A stretch of DNA of 64,000 nucleotides from Phytophthora quininea (lineage: Eukaryota; Oomycota; Peronosporomycetes; Peronosporales; Peronosporaceae). The notes beneath the pieces are model-generated. The model was given only the letters and a program-made list of their open reading frames with translations, was not told where the DNA came from and did not search any database. Positions 48,123 through 60,100 of this stretch are shown one piece after another. The stretch spans positions 186,001 to 250,000 of the forward strand of contig JAAVTG010000002.1 in assembly GCA_011947345.1 (NCBI GenBank), given 5' to 3'. The position numbers were made by a program, and so were the translations under genes. The stretch's first letter is position 1; the number at the start of each line of letters is the position of its first letter.

Positions 48123-49456
48123 ATGGCGCAGGTGTCTCCTTCCTCGCCGTCCGGCGGGGCGCCCTCCACGCTGGTGGCCAAGCCCCAGCCCCGCGTGACG
48201 ATGGACGACGTAGAGCGCCGGATCCTGCAGCTGAACGCGGACCTGCCGGCGGACGCCAAGCGGCGGCTGGCCAAGGCCGAGTTCCGGCGCCTCAAGCACT
48301 GCGAGACGGTGCGCCAGTCCCGAGTGCGCAAGAAGGTAAAGAGACATACGAAACACGAAGCACTATAGAGAGGTGCAGCTCATGTCCAAATGGCGTCTGC
48401 AGAACGAGCGCAAGGGGATGAGGCAAGTGAACGACGAGCTGGAGACGGAACTCAACGGCATGCTGAGCAGCTATCGCCGCCAGCACGACTGGATGCACTT
48501 TGACGAGCGGTCACTTCGCGACGTCCTTTTCAAGAAGTTTGTGCACTCGATCTACGAAGTGCGGGGGCTACGGCGGGAAAACTCGGAGCTCAAGGACCAA
48601 TTCCTCGTGTTTGACGCGCTGGGGAGCAGCTGCAGCGACTGCAAGATGATTTTCAGGTGCGTAGGCCATTCAAGTGAAAGACAGAGGATCTCATTATTTA
48701 TTGTGAGCAGATTCCTCGGCAGATCGGCTCTCGGACATCCATCGGCACCATTCACTTTCAGGAGCTGACGGTGGCCGAAGCCAGAGACATCATGATCGAC
48801 TCCCACCGACAGGCGACATCATTCTTTGAGACGATGAGCAACGTCCCAGCGGGGAAGAGGAGAAGACCATGGGCTGGACGCAGCACCAGCGCATCACGAG
48901 TGATGGTCGCGTGCAGTTCAACTTTACCAAGCGCATCGAGACCATCGGCGCCGAAGAGCTCGTGGACAAGAGCTGGGAGATGTACTGCGACTTTGGACTG
49001 TATCACGGCATTTACTCGTCCGTGCAGAAGCTCGAGATCTTGCAGAAGATCAACGACAACACGTTACTGATCCGACGAGACCTGCAGGAAGGCAGTTCGG
49101 CGCCGATCTTTCGGACCATTTTCTTGCTGTTTAGAATTGGCTTGCCCAATGGCTATCTCATCTGCTTCCGGTCGCACAATCCGGCCGTGTGTGTTGAGGA
49201 CGATGACGACCCCAATGTGCAGTGGATGGACATGTTTTACTGGCTTATGGTCACGGACCCACCAGCTGAAGAGACGACGCAAGGAAGTATGGGGCCTCCG
49301 AGACCCCCTGTGAGAGGATGCGACGTGACCTTCGGCGGAAACTTACTTAATGGCCGTAGTGCCAAGCATGCCACGATCTGGAAGTACCAAATTGCCATGG
49401 CGCTACTGCGGTGGGAGAGTAATGCTGCTGCACCGCTCTTTGCGTTATATGGCTGA
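48123..49456 (+). CDS. bZIP-like/START-like protein 2
   Basis: The ATG at 48123 (MAQVSPSSPSGG) starts a protein with a basic region FRRLKHCETVRQSRVRKK, then after a short interruption VQLMSKWRLQNERKGMRQ and an amphipathic helix. The 37-nt gap (gtaaag...gagag, 48334-48370) reads as a very short intron. A second intron is about 48664-48711 (AGGTGC|gtaggc...gagcag|ATT). The START-like domain runs from about 48860 to the stop at 49456 and aligns in pattern with bZIP-START 1 (FRTIFLLFRIGLPNGYLIC versus YRCVYILFRVRTRNGFLIC). One frame break near 48855. It lies between CNBD-2 and CNBD-3; CNBD-3 ends 47 bp away tail-to-tail. Nuclear role and lipid binding are both inference. Confidence 0.7.
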
Positions 49457-49502
49457 GGATCAAACGCTCACTACACTAACAATATTTAATAGTTTGTCAA
49501 TT

Positions 49503-52500
49503 TCATTCCAGGCTCTCAGTTTCGTCGTCCTCCACTGGTTCGTACTTGGTTGAGACATCGCCAGTACCGCGTTGGCGTAGGATGTGGACTGGAGGAGCTT
49601 TAGCGTCTGGACGTGGGTCGAAGGAGGGCGATTTGTCGGACTTTTCGTTTGAGGCCTGCATGCTGAACAGCGTATCACTTGCTACCAATTTCTCAGCAGA
49701 TTTTCCAACGTGAAGTCTTGTGACAAAGCTAACCTGAGGCGCCAATGTGGAATTTGCTGGTCCCTCTGGAGATCTACCGCCTTCGTTTTGATCTTGCTGT
49801 TCTCGCTGCGCTGGATCACCAGACTCGTCAACATCTTCCGCATGGAAAGACAGTATCCGGTTTGATAAATCATTGGTACGTTTGAGAAGCCAAGACCGTT
49901 TTTCGACGACAGTTGGTGGATTTTCCAGCACAGCGTCATCTGCATGGTGCAAGAGCGCTCTCACGCTCTTAGGATGGAAGCTTGCGTGCCAGTCGAGAGG
50001 GTCACTTGGCAAGATGATCTGCAGTAACGGTGAAAAGGCCGCGAAGCAGTCTTTGCTGGTTGCGAGGACTTCGCACATCTTGCTCACGTGTAGCGGAATC
50101 TCATTGTCGCTAATCGATGATGTGATGGTAGTTCCAGCTCCGCGAGTTCCGTTACTAGTGTTTTTGCTGGCCTCTGTAATCCGCTCGAGAGGAGCCGATG
50201 CGATACCGTTCATGATGACCACTTTTGATGCTGCTTTTGCAAGAGCTGTGACGAAACTCGCACCCACGCTCCTCTTGTGTCGCTGACGGATCCCATTCAT
50301 CATTTCCAGCATTGCAGTGCCCCAGTGCTCCTCCATGTCGAATTTAGAGCAGGCGACGAGATTCTTTTGTTTAAGGTGGTCGTATGCACATTCACAGATC
50401 CGAAGGGCAAAGTGGGCAAAGGAGTGCTTGTGGATCACTTCCACCAGAGCCTCTGAATTTAATGAAAGCAGATCACAAGAGCGAACGCTTCGCACTGTGA
50501 ACGCACTGATGGCGCTCCCTAAGAGTCCTCGCTCGCCAAAAAATCGCCGCGTCGTAGGCCGATAGGACGAGTCAGTGTGACGAGTGCACGGCTGTGCAGT
50601 CGAAGGTGGCCACGGAGCACAAAATACATGGCGCGGGCGATACTGCCTTCCACGACGACACTCTCGTTGGATGGGTATCCCTCAAAGTGCATGTGCTCGA
50701 TCATCGAATTCCTGAATGCGTCGAGTTCATCCTGTCCCTCAAAACAAATTGGCGCGATAACTTTCTTCATGAACCAGTCCACTGGTCCCTTTGAGATGTG
50801 AAGAACGCATGCTGTGCGAATAGGTCGCGGCATTTCGTGGAAAATGTCCTGGTAATTTACGCCAGCATGTGAAGACCAGAAGGAAGTCATGAAGTGCTGC
50901 GTACGAGCTCGCAGTTGGTCATTAACATGCTGGCGCTCCAAATAAAGTTCGATAGCGATATGGTTCTTACGGAAATCCACCTCGAGACCGATGAACGAGA
51001 TAAAGAGACTCGCCAGCTCTCCGATCACGAACGACATGGTGATCAGACCCACGAAGGAAAGAGAAATGTTAAATGCGTATAGCGATGCTGTGTCTGGAGC
51101 AAGGTTACGTGCTTTCTTGACAAATGTTGTTGTTGCGAAGAATAGTCCGCGTAGGAATCGTCTAGCAAGTTGAGCAGAGGACGGGTGTTGTGGGTCTGTG
51201 ATCTCCAGCTCAGTAGAGGGAGCCAACCGTACCATTCTGAGCTAAACCCGACTTCCATGGACACTGCCAAATACGAGCAGGCCGACCAATAAATCATCAG
51301 CAAGTACAGCAAGCAGATATACCAAAACCGAGCGGCTTCGTAGAGGACGGAACGCCGATTGAGTTCGTCCAAATAGCTGACGATGTTGAAAATCTTGAGG
51401 CAGCGCATTAATTTCAACCATGGACGAATGTGAAAATCGAGCAGGAAGCGATGGAACGGGATTGCAGCGACGACATCCCACAGCATGCGCTCTTTCTTGT
51501 ATGTTGCCCGTAAATCCTGTTCGTACAACTCCATGGATGCTGGAGACTCCTTAACATGCCAGCTGAACCAGATGTCTACGATAAACACGAGTTCGCAGAT
51601 AAGCCCGAATGCTCTGGTGATAACAGCAACCGGCGTAGGGCGGTCCAAACTGTCCATAACAAGTTGATACGGCGTCAGGACGGACACGTATAAGATGCAT
51701 ATAACCATGAGCCGCAGCCAAGACCGGTGGAAACTGCTTTGAACTTCGGCACCTTCCGCAAGATGATGAAGTGGCGACAGTACGAACTCATCTATCCACT
51801 TTAGAAGAGTCTGACCGGTACTTGAGACCAACATGACTCGATGACTCTCCGAAGAAGTTTGCGAACGTTCATGCTGAAGTTCTTCTTTGATTCGTTCAGC
51901 ACGTTGATTCATGATATCTGCTCGAGAGAGCATTAAACCCGTCGCCTCATCGGTTCCACGACGTTGTTCTTCTCTCGAAAGCTGCACGAGGCGCGTTTGT
52001 TCACGGTGGATATTCACAATTCGCATCACCTTGTCTCTCCATTGAGGATATCGGTCGAAAACGAGCTCCAGGGATTCACGGGACAACTTGTACAGGATGC
52101 ACGACGTTTGTGCTTGGATGTAAGCGTTGCGCCGCCCATTCGTGAAGAGGCCATTCTCTCCAAAGTAGCTTCCGGCAGAAATCTCGTTCACTTTTCGAAG
52201 ATTTTCGTGGATGCTACCGCGGTGAAGTGGAGCTTTACTAGAACTCTTCCTGACTCCAAGACGCCAGAGTTTGGCTGGTGTCCCACTTTGCGCGCCGTGG
52301 TCCGTTGACATGTTACGGTCGGACCCATTAGCACCGATGTTCTCAACGCCATGTGGTAAAAGAACATCAAGGACCCCTGTGAACACGAAGTACATATCGC
52401 TACTTTTCTCTCCGAGCTTGCAGACGTATTCGCCACGTGAGATGAGGACCTGCGTGAACTGAGAAACCAACATTCGCGTGACAGAGCCTTCCATTCCACT

Positions 52501-55500
52501 TAGAAACTCGACCTTTTCGATCATCCTCCTCAAGTGCACAAGACGAATGTCCGTAAGCAACGATGGAGGTAAACAGTGCACCAGGATGTGTTCTTGCGTG
52601 ATGGAGTGGAAGCGTTTGAAAAGGTAGAAAGTCTTCAGTCGTTCCTGCAGAGTTTCTGGGAGTTTGAAGTGGTTTAGCATCTGTCGCACGGCCCCCATTT
52701 TCATGTTGAATTCCCTGCTTTCAGAACTCGTGAGCTCGATGATATCCGTAAAATTGCCGATTACGTAGGCGAACAGGAAGAATCCCGTGGTCATGGTGAG
52801 GACGCTAAAAGGAACTGGGCTGTCGTACTGGGGAACTCTGGCTCACTGGATGCTGACATCAGGCCGAAAGACCAGTAGAGCGAGGCCATATACTGTTCGA
52901 GACGTGGTGCATGTTCCAATTCCTTGCGAGGCAACCAGTGGTTGTCCCCAAATGCCGTTATCTTGTTTATACTCACACCAGTGGTGAAATTTGGGACTGC
53001 CTCTTTGGAGGCGAAGTTAAACCACATGCAGCCTAGCACATGGGAGAGCATGAATATGTAGTAGAGCAGCTTGAAAAAGCGCAGTTCTGTCGTACGCTTC
53101 AGGTATCGTGTCTCAAGTGCATGGAGTTGTTGGGGAACTTTGAACAGCCGGAGGAGCTTGTTAATGTTGAGCAGATCCCAACGCTCATCTTCTGGCACGA
53201 ACCAATTTACAAAATAGAGCGGTAATAGCGCCGCGATATCCGAGGCGAATGCTCTCGACCGAAAGTAAGCGCGTCTAATACGGTGCGGGTTCATCATCTT
53301 GTTGCCGTACTCATAGATTCCGAGTCGAGAGCGGATATACATATCGATCACGAAAGACGCCTCAAGGAACACCATCAGCGCGTCCGCAGATTTGTGATGG
53401 CCGTCCAACGAAAAGCAAGCCTGGAACATGACTAAGACCCATTGTACTGTCATCACAACGAAAACCCACGTCTCCCACGCAAGAATGAACGTGGAGTCTG
53501 GGTCGTATACAGTTCCGTCAGAACTCTTTTCCTCGGCCCGAAAAGTGCCTCGCGCAGCTTGATCACCGTAGATTGCCGTCGTATGCGAGCGTGCATATCT
53601 TTATTCACAGCCGATTTTGCCAATTTATTGTGGAGAAGCCGGTGTTCAAGTGCAAGAAGCTCCGTTTTGAGTGCTGGAAAAATGAGCTCCATGGCACGGA
53701 GTTGCTCACGGGAGACAAAAAGCAAAATGCAGCCGCTGTTGGCGCTCACATGTTCTGTGTAACCCTCTCCGCGATCCTGCTGTGTTAGTGCTGCCGTTCC
53801 AAAAATCCTCCTCGAGGAACTTCTCGTGGCGGTCCTCCAGCAGTGACAAGACATACTTCACCTTCGAGGAGGAAGAACATCCGGTCACGTAGTCCCCGTG
53901 ACGATACACAATTTCTCCTTGGCCGTACAGGATAAACTTGACATTCTCCACCATGACTTCTTCGAGTTTGTCTCGGACCAACCGTACTCCCTTCAGCAGC
54001 GCCAGTGTCTGCAAAACGGGGAGACAAATACTGCGGAGTATGTCGAGCCGAACCGGTCGAGGCAGATCGGCAAGTAGTTCGCCAATAACAGCTCCACGAT
54101 GCGATGACCACCAATAGTCCAGAAATGATTTGACACGGTGGTGAATTGTCAACGGGGCTTTTGACGCCTCAAGAAGAGTTGGATTTTGGAGCTGGTGGCG
54201 AAAAACTCTTTTGCTCAAATGCAGAGGCGGTGAAGCGTTTCTGCACATTATCGACCACAATGGCAGTGATCAAAAAGCCGCTAAGCATGAGAATCAACGC
54301 AGCAATCAACTGTACGTCGCTTACGGGCTCAACGCTTTTACCAGGCGAACCAAGAACTCCAACCGCATAGTACAATGATCGAGCATATTCTAAGCCGCTG
54401 ATGCTGGCGAGCTCGCTGCGATCTTTGTGCTCATCGTATATCGTGCCGTTGCAATTCTCTAGGTGTGTTGCGTTCACTCTACGGAGGCAAAGGTTGATTG
54501 ACGATATCCAAGCTTCTTCTTCGTGTGAATTAAACCCCTCAACGTAGGAGATGGCGAAGTGGATGCATGCAACCACGTGAAACATCATGAGTAACAGAAC
54601 CCCAAGCAACATGAGCTGTCTCCTCGTGTTAAGAGTGATAAAGTGCTCGAGTTCACTTAGGTGGTTTTTGAAAAGGAACGTACGGACAAGCCGTGGCAAC
54701 CGCAGCAAACCATACCTGTCTGGGTCCAGATATTCGTAAGGAAGTGCACACAGCAGGTCAAAGAGGAATTGGCTTTCCAAATATCGTCGACTGCTCCGTT
54801 TGGGGTCCATTATCTTCTCAGAGTCGGCAACGAACGACAGACGGAAATTCGCGAAGATATCAACGTACAAGCCGATGTTGAAAAACGTGTCGATAGATCG
54901 TGTCACCCACGACGGGCGTTGCCAAAGGGGAAAAACGATTTGAACAGGAACCATGAGCCAACAGTACCACAATTGTGCTTGGAGAAATAAAAGCCACCAC
55001 AGCCGAACTCGAGATTGGTGATCGATGCACATGGATAGAAGGCATTCTAATGAACGCTTCGAGTGCGAGACAGTGGGTCTTTTCGGTTTACTGAGGTTCT
55101 GGACATTGGTATGATTGTCGGTTGGTGCGGCTTGCGGGTTCAATGGATCATTTTGCGTCGGTATCACTAAACTTCGTCGTTTTATGGGGGTGGCTTCGAA
55201 TGTGCTCTTCCTAGAGGCGAGTGTGGCTCTCGCGCTGAGCTCGCCGTTCATCACTCTGGACAGCAATGCAGATGTCCCAGCAAGTCCAGCCGATATCGAC
55301 CCATTTCGTCCTGTAGTTCTGACGCTGGTACTATTAGCACCGATTGCTACCATTGTACTAACTTCGTAGTGGCCGTCATTGACGACGCGCTTTAACGTTC
55401 GGTCGACATGGGCCGCGATCAAAGCCGCGCAGTTGGGATACCCGTCTAGCACCCGTTCACAATGGAAGCGCGTCAATTTGTACAGAATTGAAAACGTCGT

Positions 55501-56947
55501 CGAGATCACAGAAGCTGTCCTTGGCGCAGACGTGAAAACTGACAGCTCGCCGAAGTACGCGCCTTTACGAATTTCACGGACCGTCACGGATTGGATTATG
55601 ACTGCGAGAACTCCAGAGTGGATAATGTACATCGCATCTCCCTCGTCACCGGCCGAAAAGAGCGTGGTTTGAGCTGGGACCGCGATCATTTCTAACAGGC
55701 TTGTCATCGCCACGATGAACTGCTCGCTACATCCTGCGAAAATCGGGATCTGAGCAAATGTTGTTTTTAAGAGCTCTACTTGGATATCGTTCGCAATTGA
55801 GCGACACAGAGTTTTTGCAGCTTCACGGTCATTCGATTCCGCGTCCGTGTAGTAGCGCTGTATCGACACGCAAACGATGAGACGTTAGTTCTGAAAAGCG
55901 ACACGGGGAAATAGTGGATGTGCAACGAACACGTAAATATTCGATGGCTTGGACTTGTTGATTTTCAGGGACTTTGTGGAAAGAGAGGAGATGCACAAGC
56001 TGATTGATCCGTGCCTCCACTGCTTCCGAATGACCGCTCTCGCTCTTGGAGATGACAAAAATTGTTGCTACGAGCGAGGTAAACATAGAGAACCCACACA
56101 ACGCGACCAACGTCGTGAAGATAAATTCGCTGCTGTGCAGAGGTAGTTCGCCCTCAAAAAGGCCTGTCATGATACCGACACTCCAAAACAATGACTGCAA
56201 GTAATGTGTATGCAGTGGAGGCACCGTTACGTCTACATGGGGTAGCCATCGATCGTCGTGGTGGATGTCGTGGCCGAAGCTGAAACGTACACAAGCTAAT
56301 ACGTGGGCCAAGTACACCATGGACACCAACACTTTTAGTAGCTTAAGCAGCACGAAATGTTTCGCGTAGAGGGCGTCCAAACTCGACACGAATTGAGGCA
56401 GTCGTACACATCGAATGAACTTCATCAGCGACATCGTTATCACCATACCGTTGTCGTTCAACACAAAAAGCTGGACAGGCAGGAACGCCACAAAATCCGT
56501 TGCAAACCTGTAGGACCGAAAGTATCTCTGTCGCGTCATTTCCCTGTCTCGAATAAGGTTGCCATCCGAGTAGTAACCTGTGTGAGCTCGTACGTAAAAG
56601 TCCACAACGAAGATGAACTCCGCCGCGATGCACACCACAAATTCCGCGGCCATCGCCCCCACTGCGCAGGGTTCAAAGGACAACAGGTATGGCAGGACAA
56701 ACCATTGATAGAGTAAACAGACTAGCAAGACATGCTCCCAGACTTTGATTGCTGGGGCGTTTGGGTCAAACGCGTCCGTGATGTCATCCAGCATGGTCTT
56801 GGATCGATTCTGAACGGCAAAGGACGCAGTCGATTGCTCCTCTGACCTCCGTCCGACTGACAAAGTCGCGAGTGATCGTCGACCGACTGATCTGCCACTG
56901 GGCTCCACTCTTTTCACCGTATAGCCACTGATCATACTCATGGTCAC
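49503..56947 (-). CDS. CNBD-3: four-repeat cyclic-nucleotide-binding-domain channel
   Basis: Closest to CNBD-1. Begins MTMSMISGYTVKRVEPSG at 56947. Repeat I pore FWSVGIMTGLFEGELP (56141-56190); intron 55858-55930 (CGT|gttcgt...atacag|CGC); CNBD I with FGELSVFTSAPRTASV. A long Ser/Thr-rich linker follows, then repeat II with pore YYAVGVLGSPGKSVEP (54326-54373) and a degenerate CNBD. Repeat III: pore YWSFGLMSASSEPEFP (52831-52877), CNBD III with YFGENGLFTNGRRNAY. Repeat IV: pore FFATTTFVKKARNLAP (51089-51141), CNBD IV without the ligand Arg. Frame breaks near 54215, 53883, 53812, 53455, 52795, 51220 and 50520. Unlike CNBD-1, the junction between repeats III and IV reads through without a stop, supporting one continuous polypeptide. 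The C-terminal tail is acidic and ends at 49503. About 2,450 residues. Confidence 0.85.
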
Positions 56948-57152
56948 GGTAACAATTCGGAGGACACAAATTCCTGTCGGCCATGCGGTTCGAGATTGAG
57001 ATTAAATGTCCAAAGAGCGTCTAAAAAGGTCCCGAGACTTCCCAAGCGAAACCACCTTGTGGTAAATCTCTCCCAGAAAGGGACCCGTTCAGGCCGGATG
57101 CCAGCGAGCAAGTGCTAACGTAATACGCAACGACAGATATTGTAATTCGACC
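56948..57152. other. Divergent promoter region CNBD-3 / CNBD-4
   Basis: 205 bp between the divergent start codons of two channel genes of different subfamilies, so promoter elements must be shared or overlapping. No known motif stands out. Confidence 0.45.
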
Positions 57153-60100
57153 ATGAGATCGATGTCCATCACCTCGATTCATCCAGACGGCGAGCCAGTA
57201 GATACCAAGCTACGTTTAGCCAGGGATCCACAGTCTCCGAGTCTTAAAATCTGGCACCAATTGCTGCTCACCTGTCTGATCTACGAAGTTGTCGCCATTC
57301 CGTTCATCATCGCGTTCGATCTCGGTACTCCTCTCCAGAAAGACCCCGTCGCCATCACGTTCTACTTCTGTGAAGTGGTTTTCTCATCGACTTCTATGTA
57401 AAGCTTTCTACTGGCTTCGACCAAGATGGAGCTGTTGTGCATGACCTGCAGCAGTCCCGACGGAGATATCTCAAGTCTCGTGAATTTCCCTTGATATCGT
57501 CTCAATTATCCCATATGCTGCACTCCCAGTGAATTTGTCCGTGTCCAAGATGATATTGGAAGCCCCGAAAATTCTCCGACTGCATCGACTGCCAGGATTC
57601 CTTTCCAATGTCGACGACGTGTATGTCCGACATTTTGAGCTGCTCAAACTCTCGAAACTACTCGTAGGGGTCACTGTACTATCGCACTATGTCGCTTGTG
57701 TTCGCTTCTCGTTTGGCTACGACGTCAACCACGACAACCATTGGCTTCCGACGGAACACGACCATCAGACAGTGTTGACTCAGTATCTGCAGTCCATGTT
57801 TTGGGCGTTTGGCCTACTCACGGGGCTTTTGAAGGAGAACTGCCGCATTCTATCAAGGAGTTTGCATTTACAATCGTGGTTGCTGTGTGTGGATTTTCAG
57901 TGTTCACATATCTCTGTGCGACGTTCTTTTGTTGTCCAAGTGCGAATCTAACAGCTCGGAGGTGGCGGAGGCTCGAATAACACAACTCAAGCACATTTTG
58001 ACGTTCCATCACGTTCCTGATCACGTTCGAGACCCACTCATCGAGTACTTACGAGTAAGTTAATTGCCACCTCATTTACTATTTCTGTAATTTACAACTT
58101 TGTTTCTGTCGATTGTGTCACCAGCACTATTACGCTGGGACCGACACGGTTGATCGTGAGGTGACGAAGCTTTTGTGCCCTTCTATTCGCAGAGATGTTC
58201 AAGTGGAACTGTTAAAAGGAATCGTAGCTAAAATCCCGGTATTTGCAGGATGCAGCCCCGAGTTCATCGAGGTACTGTCGTCTCTGCTGGAACGGATCAC
58301 TTTGCCTGCACAAAGTACGCTTTTCAGCATCGGAGACTATGGAGACGCCATGTACATCATCCACACTGGAGTACTCGATGTCATCGGACGAAAGGCAAAA
58401 ATCCGCGAGTTGCGCAAGAACGATTATGTTGGGGAACTATCGTTGTTTTCGAACTTCCGCGGTCAGCGTCGGTGGTTACGAGCACATATTGTGTGCTGTA
58501 TAAATTATCACGTTTCCACACCGAGTTAGTACTTGGTAGCTACCCGAATGCTGCACACGGGATCAAAGACCTCGTGACTTCGATCATTGAAAAACTCAGC
58601 TACAAACCAAAGCGATGATAGCAGACCCAGTCAATACCCGACCTGAAATCAAGCGACGACAGTCAACTGAGGACAACAAATTGTCAACTGTGAATGAAGC
58701 AGGAACGTGGTCGACATTGACAGAAACAGTGAGAAGGAAATCAAGCACCATCGTCCCCTTTTGGTCAGACCGAGTGCAGAGACGGCAAAACGTGATCAAG
58801 CAAGAAAGTCAATCACACTGGTGCGTCCGCCGCGTCTTCTTCACCGCGTATTGAGCATGAAGAGAAGACGCTTGTCCGATGCCATGAAAGACATTTACGA
58901 CGAACTGACTGCTCCCCGAAGCTCGAACACGCCAAAGAAGTGGTGGCACATTCTACTACTCAAAAAGGCGTTGGATTGTTCAGGAATCTACCGCGTTGTG
59001 TGGGTCTTCATCTTGCAGGTCGTGTTGATTTACAATTGGTGCCTAGTTCCGCTACAGATCGCGTTCCCAGCGCTCAATAATATGAATTGGCTCACGTTTC
59101 TACTGAACGGAGTTGCCGATGTTGTGCTCTGGGCAGACATTTACATCAATTTCAACCTGGCCTACATGCAGTCGTCTGAAAGATTCAAGACCCGACGAAA
59201 AGTGCGGTGAGGTATTTCCACGGAGCGTTCGTATTGGATTTGGTGTGCACACTCCCGTATGATGCATTTGTGTCTTCTACCCAACACTGTCTTGCCAGAT
59301 TGCCAAGATTGCTACGGTGAGTTTGGCTACTGTCAACAACTCGTTATCGTGGCTTACTAAAATGCGTCGCTTTGCCACAGGTTTTGGCGCGCGTCTGGTC
59401 ATTTCCGCGAGGTCGACGCGATCTATCCGCTCCGCAGTAAACATCGTCTGCTGTTGTTCGCAGTGCTTCTGTTCCTGCTGATCCACATCGAGTCGTGTCT
59501 ATATTTCAGCGTCACTTTCGTCGAAGGATTCAGCCATGAAGAAGAAGCGTGGCTCCCTCATGACGACATTGAGCTGCATCGACTGAACGACACTCACTTC
59601 ATGGACTATGAGAACGTCACGCTCACTCTTGGGGATTCAGCCTTAAGTCACATTGCAACGATGCAATACATGCGGTCGTTTTACTTTGCCACGCACAAAC
59701 TGACGGGTCTGGGCAAGGTGTGGAGCCCAACAGTGACTTGGAGTATCTGGTTGGATTAATGTTCATGTTCAGTGGGTTTGTTATCACAGCGGTTGTGGTC
59801 GACAATGTCCAGAAGAGATTCACTGCATCCGCTCACGAAGAGAAGGAGTTCTTCGCGATCCGGTCACGGATTCAGAGCTTTCTGCGGCGTCAGAATGCAC
59901 CGGCCGCGATTTATCACCGGGTCAATGTGTTTTTGGAGTTTTGGTGGGCAGCTCATCGAGGAGCGACCTCAGTGAATTGTTGTGCGATTTACCTGCACCA
60001 TTTCAGAGGGAAGTGAAGCGGAGCATATACACACCGGCATTTCAGTCGATGGCTCTCTTAACTGGAGTGCGGCCGGTATTGAGCGAACTGGAAAACACAG

